Shown: piece by piece, positions 14,667 through 22,385 of the stretch
Position numbering within the stretch: the first letter of the stretch is position 1
Layout of the letters: each line of letters begins with the position of its first letter
NCBI GenBank assembly: GCA_030727085.1
Contig: JANRCF010000008.1
Coordinates: 1-23,210, forward strand
Length of the DNA: 23,210 nucleotides
Direction of reading: 5' to 3'
Source of the DNA: Alphaproteobacteria bacterium
Lineage (GTDB): Bacteria; Pseudomonadota; Alphaproteobacteria; Paracaedibacterales; CAIOTO01
Notes under the pieces: generated by a model
The model's database searches: none
Told to the model about the DNA's origin: nothing
The model's input: the letters and a program-made list of their open reading frames with translations, nothing else
Position numbers and translations under genes: made by a program

Positions 14667-14715
14667 CCTCCGACTTGATCGGAGGATCCACGGGCCCTCT
14701 GGTCACGCCAGAGGG
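14667..14715. repeat. Dispersed palindromic elements between glyQ and glyS
   Basis: Two hairpins: CCTCCGA-CTTGA-TCGGAGG (14667-14685), perfect 7-bp arms with the same CTTGA loop and following ATC as at 11437; and CCCTCTGG-TCACG-CCAGAGGG (14695-14715), perfect 8-bp arms. They lie inside the probable glyQ-glyS transcript. Confidence 0.75.
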
Positions 14716-14741
14716 AAACTGCGGGGGCGACGGTGGGGCAA

Positions 14742-15596
14742 TTAATTAGCTATCCACGCCTGGCAACATTTTTGCGCCAATGCCCGCACTCGGCTAATAT
14801 ACCCTGCACGTTCAGTCACTGAAATCACGCCGCGCGCATCAAGTAAGTTAAACGTATGGTTCGCCTTTACGCATTGTTCATACGCTGGCAATACAAGATT
14901 CCGCGCCAATAATTTATCGCATTCCAATTCATGCCCATGAAAGTTATGAAACAAGCCATCCGTCGACGCGACTTCAAAGTTGTAGGCAGAAAACTCACGT
15001 TCTGCGCGCAGGAATACATCACGATACGTTAGCTTGCCTTCACCCTCTAGCCCATTCCAATTTAGGTCAAAGTGATTGTCCACACCTTGCACAAACGTTG
15101 CGACGCGCTCTAAGCCATACGTGATTTCCACCGGAACCGGGTTGCATTCAATGCCGCCCACTTGCTGAAAATACGTATATTGCGTGATTTCCATACCGTC
15201 ACACCAGACTTCCCAGCCAAGACCTGCAGCGCCAAGCGATGGGTTTTCCCAGTCATCTTCGACAAAGCGAATGTCATGATCCGCAAGATTTAGCCCGATG
15301 GCCTCTAAGCTTTTAAGGTATAGCTGTTGGGGATCTGCAGGGGATGGTTTTAGGATCACCTGAAATTGATAATACTGCTGCGTGCGGTTTGGATTTTCGC
15401 CATAGCGACCATCATTGGGGCGGCGGCATGGCTGCACAAATGCGGCATTCCATGTGTCAGGGCCAAGTGCACGAAGTGTCGTTGCTGGGTGCGATGTGCC
15501 GGCGCCAACCTCAGTGTCATAAGGTTGCAAAATCACACAGCCTTGGGATGCCCAAAAGCGCTGCAGGTCAAAGATAATGTCTTGAAAGGATTTCAT
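14742..15596 (-). CDS. glyQ: Glycyl-tRNA synthetase alpha subunit
   Basis: 284 residues from ATG 15596. This class II catalytic subunit forms glycyl-adenylate and transfers glycine to tRNA with GlyS. Motif 2 is seen in FVQPCRRPNDGRYGENPNR with QYYQFQVILKP, and motif 3 in EITYGLERVATFVQG; DGMEITQYTYFQQ and NLLDARGVISVTER are also family hallmarks. The frame is open a further 23 codons upstream (His-rich, not family-like), but MKSFQDIIFDLQRFW is the conserved N-terminus, so 15596 is chosen despite a weak SD. Together with glyS it forms an operon; it is divergent from the large secreted protein gene. Confidence 0.96.
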   Translation of the reverse strand: MKSFQDIIFDLQRFWASQGCVILQPYDTEVGAGTSHPATTLRALGPDTWNAAFVQPCRRPNDGRYGENPNRTQQYYQFQVILKPSPADPQQLYLKSLEAIGLNLADHDIRFVEDDWENPSLGAAGLGWEVWCDGMEITQYTYFQQVGGIECNPVPVEITYGLERVATFVQGVDNHFDLNWNGLEGEGKLTYRDVFLRAEREFSAYNFEVASTDGLFHNFHGHELECDKLLARNLVLPAYEQCVKANHTFNLLDARGVISVTERAGYISRVRALAQKCCQAWIAN

Positions 15597-15736
15597 AAAT
15601 ACACGTGTTGTTTGTTTTGAAGCGATGATATCATGATGGTGTGAAAAATGGTAGCTGTCCAGCAATGAAGATGCTTAATCGATTGAAAATAATATAAATA
15701 TAATAGAATGATTTCTTTATTAAGTTTAAATAAGTA

Positions 15737-15765
15737 TTGACTATTCTTTCTTGTGTTGGTAAAAG
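15737..15765 (+). promoter_or_regulatory. Candidate promoter for the large secreted protein gene
   Basis: TTGACT (15737-15742) and TAAAAG (15760-15765) with a 17-base spacer, about 35 bases before the ATG at 15799. The -10 is only a 4 of 6 match. The surrounding 202-base divergent gap is AT-rich with no other feature seen. Confidence 0.4.
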
Positions 15766-15798
15766 TGAGTTTGAAATCAATATAGATGGTATTTAAAA

Positions 15799-17643
15799 AT
15801 GAAAAATAAATTATTTAATGTAAGTGTATTGGCACTTTTATTGTCGGCGTCGGTAACGTCGACATCGATTGTTGCTATGGATGGAGACGGTTTTGAATCT
15901 GCTTTACGTGCAAGATTAAAAAATAAGGCTGCAGCAAAGAAAATATCCGCTCCAGCTGCAGCTGCTCCATCCTCAACAAATGCATTACTGCCAACTCAGT
16001 TTTCTGGGGCTGAAGATAAGTCAGCAAGGGAGAGCTTCTGCATTTGGGATGATCCGCAATATAAAGGAGCAGATGCGCTTAATCTTATTTTTTCTGTTTT
16101 GCGTGATAATATGCCGTTATTTGATGCGCGTAATTTGGAACATTTACCAAGGATTCAATCTGATATAAGGGCTCTTTTGGAAAATCCTACATTATCTGTT
16201 AGCGAATATAAAAAAAGATTAATAGGTTTTTACTTTTTTCACATGTTTTTAAAAGAGAATGCTGGGCATGCAGTGATTTATGGTGTTGCGTCTGCTTTCG
16301 CTAATCGGCCTAACTATTTAATGCACCATATTCCCGTACAGCAAATGGATCATTATATTATTTCTACAATTTTAAGCAAAAAACCAATTTCAAATGGTTT
16401 GGTAATACGAGGAAGTAACCGAGATAAAGGGCAATTGATTTCTGGTCTTCAGCTCGACTCGATCACAAGAGTAGAGTTTAATTATTATGCTGAAAATGTT
16501 GATGGAAAAAAGTATTATCGATTGTATTTATCTACAAATAATAAATATATATCTTTGGATTTATTAGATAGCAACCCATTTTTTAAGGGGTATAATTTAA
16601 CTGATATCATGGCGCATGCGCCTTGTGATAAAGAAACTCCTCAAAATGATATTAAGTGGGAGTGGACTGGTTTTATTCTTAAGAAAGATGGCAGTCTTCT
16701 TGAAGATGATGGGATTGTTTTGATGGGCGGCATTGGGGAAGCAGGGCAAGATACGTTGCAAGCTTTTCATTATGGATTAAGTCCTTATGTGGGCCAGCAT
16801 CGTTTTAAGGCTGTTACCTCTGCTCGAATAAAAAATCAGCTGCATACGTCACCCTATTTAAATTTGCTGATCGATTTAGCAGGCGGCTTTGATAAGATCA
16901 AACGAGAGCGGTTAGCTTTTATACCCCACCCACTTGTTGATACAGCAGAGCCAACTGTTTCTCAAGTGACGTTTTTGCTTCCTTATCTGTATGAAATTCA
17001 GCAAGAAATGCTTTTAATAGAAGACGCAAATCATGAGGAGTTAGATGCAGCAATTGACTATGCAGAAAATATTATTGTTGAAGCTGAGTTGGCAAAAAAG
17101 GGCATAACAAAGGAAGTATTTGATCAACAAGTGCAAGAAGAAGTAATAAAAGAAATTCAAGAAGGTTCGCCTAAAATCATCGAGGAAATTGATCGCATAG
17201 CAACTGATCTTGACCCAAGTTATGCAAGACCTAAGGGGAAACAAAAGTGGAAAGAAAAACATAAAGCAACAAGAACTGCTTCTATTGCGAAATTTAAAAG
17301 TGAGAAAGCAACGATTAAAATGCAAGAGCGAACTAAGGCGATTTGCACACGTTATTTGGAAGACGTTAACAAGCCTCGTTATAGCATGTCTGAAACAAAA
17401 AGAATTCGAGATGCACTGCTAAATGATCTTCAATCAAAAGGTATTGTTAGGGTGACAGGTAAAGAAACGCAACGTGGTTCGCACGCTGCTATTGAAGTAA
17501 GTGCCAATGATCGTGCAACAAAACTAGGGCCTGTGGAACGTAGCCAAAAAGAAGGATTTGGGCAAAAGGCTCTTAAAAGAATAATAAATGGGTGGATGGA
17601 AGAGGTGTCTGCCCTATTTGATGAGAGTAGCGCAAAAAAATAG
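15799..17643 (+). CDS. Large secreted protein of unknown function with HicA-like C-terminus
   Basis: Not recognised. 614 residues with a signal peptide (about 1-26, ending SIVA) and a low-complexity Lys/Ala/Pro stretch (40-60). The middle (80-400) looks globular, with predicted helices (90-170) and strands (200-300), but matches no family I know. Residues 400-520 are rich in Glu, Lys and Ile and likely form long helices. The C-terminal part (about 527-585) has the helix-strand-strand order and the RGSH motif (559-562) reminiscent of HicA toxins (GSH with catalytic His), here RIRDALLNDLQSKGIVRVTG then RGSHAAIEV; this is a tentative resemblance. Export of such a protein suggests an envelope or host-directed role, but this is inference. 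Stands alone between glyQ (divergent) and rlmB. Confidence 0.75.
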   Translation: MKNKLFNVSVLALLLSASVTSTSIVAMDGDGFESALRARLKNKAAAKKISAPAAAAPSSTNALLPTQFSGAEDKSARESFCIWDDPQYKGADALNLIFSVLRDNMPLFDARNLEHLPRIQSDIRALLENPTLSVSEYKKRLIGFYFFHMFLKENAGHAVIYGVASAFANRPNYLMHHIPVQQMDHYIISTILSKKPISNGLVIRGSNRDKGQLISGLQLDSITRVEFNYYAENVDGKKYYRLYLSTNNKYISLDLLDSNPFFKGYNLTDIMAHAPCDKETPQNDIKWEWTGFILKKDGSLLEDDGIVLMGGIGEAGQDTLQAFHYGLSPYVGQHRFKAVTSARIKNQLHTSPYLNLLIDLAGGFDKIKRERLAFIPHPLVDTAEPTVSQVTFLLPYLYEIQQEMLLIEDANHEELDAAIDYAENIIVEAELAKKGITKEVFDQQVQEEVIKEIQEGSPKIIEEIDRIATDLDPSYARPKGKQKWKEKHKATRTASIAKFKSEKATIKMQERTKAICTRYLEDVNKPRYSMSETKRIRDALLNDLQSKGIVRVTGKETQRGSHAAIEVSANDRATKLGPVERSQKEGFGQKALKRIINGWMEEVSALFDESSAKK

Positions 17644-17726
17644 AATTTCATAATTTCTTGCAACAGGCTCGCTAACATGGCACCATCGGCTCTAGAAAAT
17701 TTTATAAAATGATAAAGTAAAAACAC

Positions 17727-18452
17727 ATGTATTTATACGGACTCCACTCGTGCATAGCTGCGCTCAAAAACCCTGATCGGGTTGTTGAAAAGATATATAT
17801 AACCGACAAAAAGCTACTCGATCGATTGCCCCCGGCCCCAACAGGTGGTGCACGTAAAAATGTTGAGCTGACATCTAAAGAAAAACTTGCCACGATGTTG
17901 CCAAAAGAGGCTGTGCATCAAGGAATTGTGTTACAAGTGAAAAACTTAGAGCCGCTTGATTTATCAGATGTGTTGCATAGTGATGCGCCTAATCAGATTT
18001 TGGTGATTCTTGATCAGGTGAGTGACCCGCATAACATCGGTGCAATTCTCAGAACCTCTGCTGTGTTTGGCGCGAAAGCGTTGATTCTGACGGATCGTCA
18101 TGCCCCAAAGGAAACGCCAACATTAGCGAAATCTGCTTCTGGTGCACTTGAACATGTTCCCTTGTGTTTCGTGAAAAATTTAGCACATGCCCTTAAAGAC
18201 ATTAAAGAGGCTGGCTTTTGGTGTGTTGCCTTTGCTGAAGAAGCCACGCAAACATTAAGCCAAATTGATCTTAAAGGTAAAATTGCGCTTGTTCTTGGTG
18301 CCGAGGGTGATGGTCTTAGGCGATTAACGTCGGAAAATTGTGATTTTTATGTTAAACTACAATCAGCATCAACTTTTTCAACGTTGAATGTATCGAATGC
18401 GGCGGCGATTGCCCTCTACGAGACGTTTCAACAACAAAGTGCTTGCTCTTAA
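17727..18452 (+). CDS. rlmB: SpoU-family rRNA 2'-O-methyltransferase, RlmB-like
   Basis: 241 residues with a SPOUT fold. RlmB methylates the 2'-O of G2251 in 23S rRNA. N-terminal substrate-binding part YGLHSCIAALKNPDR with KEAVHQGIVLQV; catalytic SpoU motif 1 DQVSDPHNIGAILRTS (97-111, with N103 and R109); motif 2 LVLGAEGDGLRRL (188-200); motif 3 STLNVSNAAAIALYE (218-232). TrmH-family relatives share these motifs, so the exact target is inferred from the L30e-like N-terminus. The next gene downstream, after a repeat-bearing 176-base gap, is rnj. Confidence 0.9.
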   Translation: MYLYGLHSCIAALKNPDRVVEKIYITDKKLLDRLPPAPTGGARKNVELTSKEKLATMLPKEAVHQGIVLQVKNLEPLDLSDVLHSDAPNQILVILDQVSDPHNIGAILRTSAVFGAKALILTDRHAPKETPTLAKSASGALEHVPLCFVKNLAHALKDIKEAGFWCVAFAEEATQTLSQIDLKGKIALVLGAEGDGLRRLTSENCDFYVKLQSASTFSTLNVSNAAAIALYETFQQQSACS

Positions 18453-18495
18453 TTTGCCGTCTCGCGCAAGTGGGTATCTGGTCTTCTTTTGTCTT

Positions 18496-18584
18496 CCTCG
18501 TGCTTGACACAAGGGCCTGGATTCCCGAATCAAGTCTGGGGATGACACGGCAGAGGCAAACTGGATTCCCGTCTTCACGGGAAT
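18496..18584. repeat. Cluster of three palindromic elements between rlmB and rnj
   Basis: Element one: CCTCGTG-CTTGA-CACAAGG (18496-18514), one mismatch, CTTGA loop. Element two, inverted: TCCCGAA-TCAAG-TCTGGGG (18523-18541), whose loop read on the minus strand is CTTGA. Element three: ATTCCCGT-CTTC-ACGGGAAT (18565-18584), perfect 8-bp arms. TGGATTCCCG occurs in both the second and third and ATGACA follows each. Confidence 0.75.
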
Positions 18585-18628
18585 GACAAATGGTCATGGA
18601 AAAGCATAATAATACTTAAGGAAAAACA

Positions 18629-20302
18629 GTGACTAATACACTTCACGCAAAACTAATCCCGACAAAAAATGATTTCTGGTTCCTGCCACTTGGTGGTTCC
18701 AATGAAATTGGTATGAACCTTAATTTATTTGGCTACAACAATCAATGGCTTATCGTTGATCTTGGTATTACGTTTCATGATCGTCTAGGTGTTGATGTAA
18801 TTACACCTGATCCAAGCTTTTTAATTCAACATAAAGATCATATTGCGGGTCTTGTGCTAACACATGCGCACGAAGACCATGTCGGTGCGGTGCCTTATTT
18901 GTGGCCTTATTTGCGTTGTCCAATTTATGCAACACCTTTTACTATGCGAATTGTACGCCAAAAGATCGCCGATAAACCGTGGAAGAACGAAGTAGAGCTG
19001 ATAGAAATTCCATTGTCAGGCGCGTTCAAAGTAGGTGGCTTTGACATTGAGTATGTTACTTTGACGCACTCGATTTTAGAACCAAATGCGCTAAAAATCG
19101 AAACGCCGCATGGCGTTGTATTGCACTCAGGTGATTGGAAAATTGATCCAGATCCTATGATTGGTGAGGCAACTGATATTGCACGCCTTAAGGAAATTGG
19201 CGATAAAGGTGTGCTCGCACTTATTTGTGATTCGACAAATGTGTTTAACCATGGTGTGGCTGGATCCGAAAAAGATGTTCGTGAAGAACTGCTGAAATTG
19301 ATGGGGACATTCCCTGAAAACCGTGTGACTGTTGCCTGTTTTGCATCAAATGTAGCGCGTCTTGAAACAGTTGCAAAGGTCGCTGCGGCGCATGGACGTC
19401 AAGTTGCTTTGGTTGGACGGTCATTACACCGAATGGTGGCTGCCGCAAAGGATACTGGTTACTTAAAAGATCTTGCGTCATTTATATCAGATGTTGATGC
19501 GATGAGATTGCCTGATCATAAGGTGTGTTTTATTGCAACTGGATCACAAGGCGAAGCACGTGCAGCACTTGCGCGCATTGCGGGCGACCAACATCCTGTT
19601 GTTAAATTTGCAGAGAATGATATTGTTTTGTTTTCATCGCGGATGATTCCGGGAAATGAAAAGAATATTTCAGCATTACAAAATCGCCTGATCCACAATG
19701 GTGTTCGAATAGTTACATCCTCTGAAGAAGATATTCATGTGTCAGGGCATCCTGCCCGGGATGAGCTGCGTCAGATGTATGAATGGGTGCGCCCAGATGT
19801 TCTTATTCCTGTGCATGGCGAAGCACGGCACTTGGATGAACATGCTCGTTTTGCGCTTGAGTGCGGGGTAGAGACAGCTGTTGTGCCTGAAAATGGATCG
19901 CTTATAAGACTTAAAAAAGGTGACACTTGCGAGATTGATCTAATACCAACAGGGCGTTGGGTGTTCGATGGTAATCGTATGATTGACATGAAAAGTGTTG
20001 TGTTGCGTGATCGTCAGAAGTTGTCGACCGAAGGTTTGGTTGTGGCGACTGTGGTTATCGACAATGTTGGTCAGATTTTGCAGACGCCGCAGCTAACGTT
20101 TAAAGGGTTGTGTGATTCCGATGCAGAAACAGAAGCGCTCTCGCGTGAGATTTATCTGTCGCTACGTGAAACACTTGTGCGTGGTTATAAATCAAATGAT
20201 GACCGTCTTGAAACGTTGAAAGCTGTTATCCGCAAGGCCGCACATCGTTATTTGATGAAAAAACCTGTTGTAGATGTACACATTATTATGGCTGAGATGT
20301 AA
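18629..20302 (+). CDS. rnj: Ribonuclease J
   Basis: 557 residues. A metallo-beta-lactamase/beta-CASP ribonuclease with 5'-3' exonuclease and endonuclease activity in mRNA decay and rRNA maturation. The zinc motif is THAHEDH (H79, H81, D83, H84), with HSGDWKIDP (metal-binding D), the beta-CASP region ACFASNVARLETVAKVA, the conserved SSRMIPGNE and SGHPARDEL, and VHGEARHL near the C-terminal metal site; a small C-terminal domain follows. FLPLGGSNEIGMN is the typical beginning. The start is GTG 18629 with AAGGA eight bases upstream. A terminator follows at 20351. The repeats just upstream may fold in the leader. Confidence 0.96.
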   Translation: MTNTLHAKLIPTKNDFWFLPLGGSNEIGMNLNLFGYNNQWLIVDLGITFHDRLGVDVITPDPSFLIQHKDHIAGLVLTHAHEDHVGAVPYLWPYLRCPIYATPFTMRIVRQKIADKPWKNEVELIEIPLSGAFKVGGFDIEYVTLTHSILEPNALKIETPHGVVLHSGDWKIDPDPMIGEATDIARLKEIGDKGVLALICDSTNVFNHGVAGSEKDVREELLKLMGTFPENRVTVACFASNVARLETVAKVAAAHGRQVALVGRSLHRMVAAAKDTGYLKDLASFISDVDAMRLPDHKVCFIATGSQGEARAALARIAGDQHPVVKFAENDIVLFSSRMIPGNEKNISALQNRLIHNGVRIVTSSEEDIHVSGHPARDELRQMYEWVRPDVLIPVHGEARHLDEHARFALECGVETAVVPENGSLIRLKKGDTCEIDLIPTGRWVFDGNRMIDMKSVVLRDRQKLSTEGLVVATVVIDNVGQILQTPQLTFKGLCDSDAETEALSREIYLSLRETLVRGYKSNDDRLETLKAVIRKAAHRYLMKKPVVDVHIIMAEM

Positions 20303-20350
20303 TCTAAGCAGGGCATCTGCAGCCTGATTGCGGCGGCGTGCCCGAGGGAA

Positions 20351-20391
20351 GGCAGTGGTAGGTATGATTGTAATCACAACCACTGTCTTTT
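20351..20391 (+). terminator. Terminator downstream of rnj
   Basis: GCAGTGGT (20352-20359) pairs with ACCACTGT (20379-20386, one G-U), and inner TGATT (20365-20369) pairs with AATCA (20372-20376). It is followed by CTTTT on the plus strand. It lies in the 99-base gap between convergent rnj and the histidine kinase gene. Confidence 0.7.
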
Positions 20392-20401
20392 AAAAGCCGC
20401 C

Positions 20402-22354
20402 TTATTTTCCCATCTTAGGAAGTGTGAACACAAAATCACTCCCACCTTCAGGAACTGACTGCACATATATTTCCCCATGATGATCATGCATAATTCTCTG
20501 GCATGTAGCCAAGCCAATGCCAGATCCTTCATATTTACTCTTGCTGTGTAAACGTTTAAACATATCAAATATGTTTTTATGGAATTCTGGTAGTATTCCT
20601 ATGCCATTGTCACGTACGTGAAATTCCCATAGGTTGTCACGTTCAATGGCAAATATATCGATGACAAGTGGTTTTGGAGAGCGAAACTTGATTGCATTAC
20701 TAATTAGGTTTGTAAAGAGTTGATTGATTTGGCTTTTCTTTCCTAAAATTACAGGCAAAGTGTCGACATTTAGCTGGGCATCTATTTCGCTGAGCTGATA
20801 ATTTAAAGATTCTTTGATTTCAAGAACAATGTGCTTTACATCTAGGTGGGCTTTTTCATTTTCTGTAGAATTGATGGTTTCAGAATATGATAAGATGTCT
20901 TTAATCAACGTGCTCATGCGATCTAGACCTTTGAGTGTATGACGTACATAGAGTAACGATTCTTCGTCAAATTTTTCTGAATTACGGCTAAATAACAATT
21001 GAATAAAATTTGCTATGCTGCGGAGTGGTTCTTTTAAGTCATGTGAGCAAACATGCGCGAATCGATCAAGCGCTTGGTTTGAACGACTTAAATTTTCAAC
21101 AACATTCTTTATGTTTTTCTCAGATTCTATTCTTTCTGTGACTATATTAGAATAAATAATAATACCCCCTATTGTGCCATCTAAGGTATACCAAGGATGA
21201 AGACAACCTTCTATCCAGATTGGTTTATCTAAAATATGAGTAGCCAGATTTGCTTCACACTTTATGGATTCACCTTGCAATGTTCTTTTGTGCCGTTCAA
21301 TCCAGTCTTTTGGTGTGTTAGGGTAAATGTCATAGTGGGACTTTCCAATCAAATCCGATGCCTCACCCTGCTGAAATGCTTTGCACCAGGCATCGCTTGC
21401 AAATTTATAGCACATATTTGTGTCAAACATGGCGACTGGCGCAGGTACTTGCTTTATAAAAAAGGATACAATATTATCCAATTCACTGCTGTTCTCCTTT
21501 AGTCTTTTAATGCTAATAATGTGAGCTGATGCGTCAATCAAAGGTTCTAGGAAATCTAAAAGACTGCTATCAAAGGGTTCATCTCGTTCAATGATAAGCA
21601 AGCTTTGCTGTGAAAAGGGCAAATCAAAGTAAATGCCAAGTTGTGATGCCTCCTTTTCCTTTCCATTCTGAATAATATTCTTTTTATTACGTAAAAGTGA
21701 ATCTACTAAATTATGTTGTTTGACAGATAATGTGGTGTTATCAATTGTGCATCCATTTAAATCGTATAAGACTATATCACCTATATTGAGCTCGTGCGCA
21801 TTAGCAATTGAGGAGAACATGAAAGTAGTGTTGGCAGAATATGTGAGTTTCATGAAAGATTGTGCTATTTCCATGCAAATATCATGAAGTGAACAGTTGT
21901 CTTTGATATATTCTTTTATGCGATTAATTGTGGAAAATAAAAGCTTTGTTTGCTGAATTCTGTTTTCGTTTTCCTTAGCGTGAGTGATATCTGTGCACAT
22001 TCCGGTCACGTGCAATGGGTTGCCATTAATGTCAAATGCAGTAACTTTTCCATGACAGTTAAACCAGCGCCATGTTCCATCACGGCACAATTTTCGATTT
22101 TCTAAAACAATATGCGGTGTTTTCTTTTCTATAACTGACTTTACAGCATTTTTAACAAGAGGAATGTCATCAGGATGTGTTAATTCCAAAAAGGCAGAAT
22201 ATTTTTGAATTTTATCGTTATTTTTAAATGCTAATGTTTTTAATAAATAAGGGCATATTGTAATCTTATCACTTAATATGTCCCAATTGATAAAGCCAAA
22301 AGGCGAGATCTCTTCATTGATTAACAAATCTCTTTTGTTGTGGTTTTTTTCCAT
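20402..22354 (-). CDS. Cytosolic multi-domain sensor histidine kinase (PAS-GAF?-PAS-HisKA-HATPase)
   Basis: 650 residues without membrane segments. Order: PAS domain with PAC motif (about 15-127, ending GMCTDITHAKE); a GAF-like region (about 140-285, weakly supported); a second PAS (about 305-408, ending YSNIVTERIE); a HisKA dimerisation domain with phospho-acceptor H438 in CSHDLKEPLR; and a HATPase_c domain with N-box NLISNAIKF (N553), G1 DNGIG (582-586), F-box F597 and G2 GSGIGL (610-615). All catalytic boxes are intact, so it should autophosphorylate. The HisKA is of the HDLKEPLR type common in phytochrome-like kinases. The signal is unknown. No response regulator is in view. It starts 31 bases after the stop of a paralogous kinase, so the two are probably one operon. 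Confidence 0.92.
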   Translation of the reverse strand: MEKNHNKRDLLINEEISPFGFINWDILSDKITICPYLLKTLAFKNNDKIQKYSAFLELTHPDDIPLVKNAVKSVIEKKTPHIVLENRKLCRDGTWRWFNCHGKVTAFDINGNPLHVTGMCTDITHAKENENRIQQTKLLFSTINRIKEYIKDNCSLHDICMEIAQSFMKLTYSANTTFMFSSIANAHELNIGDIVLYDLNGCTIDNTTLSVKQHNLVDSLLRNKKNIIQNGKEKEASQLGIYFDLPFSQQSLLIIERDEPFDSSLLDFLEPLIDASAHIISIKRLKENSSELDNIVSFFIKQVPAPVAMFDTNMCYKFASDAWCKAFQQGEASDLIGKSHYDIYPNTPKDWIERHKRTLQGESIKCEANLATHILDKPIWIEGCLHPWYTLDGTIGGIIIYSNIVTERIESEKNIKNVVENLSRSNQALDRFAHVCSHDLKEPLRSIANFIQLLFSRNSEKFDEESLLYVRHTLKGLDRMSTLIKDILSYSETINSTENEKAHLDVKHIVLEIKESLNYQLSEIDAQLNVDTLPVILGKKSQINQLFTNLISNAIKFRSPKPLVIDIFAIERDNLWEFHVRDNGIGILPEFHKNIFDMFKRLHSKSKYEGSGIGLATCQRIMHDHHGEIYVQSVPEGGSDFVFTLPKMGK

Positions 22355-22385
22355 TCATACGTTTTCCATTGATATTAAAGATAAA

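Noticed and set aside
15597..15665. N-terminal 23-codon extension of glyQ
   Set aside because: The added residues are His-rich and not family-like; conserved GlyQ sequence begins at the Met encoded at 15596.
20303..20350. GGGCAT...GTGCCC pairing upstream of the rnj terminator
   Set aside because: Arms are short and the loop long; the neighbouring hairpin with a T-run explains termination better.
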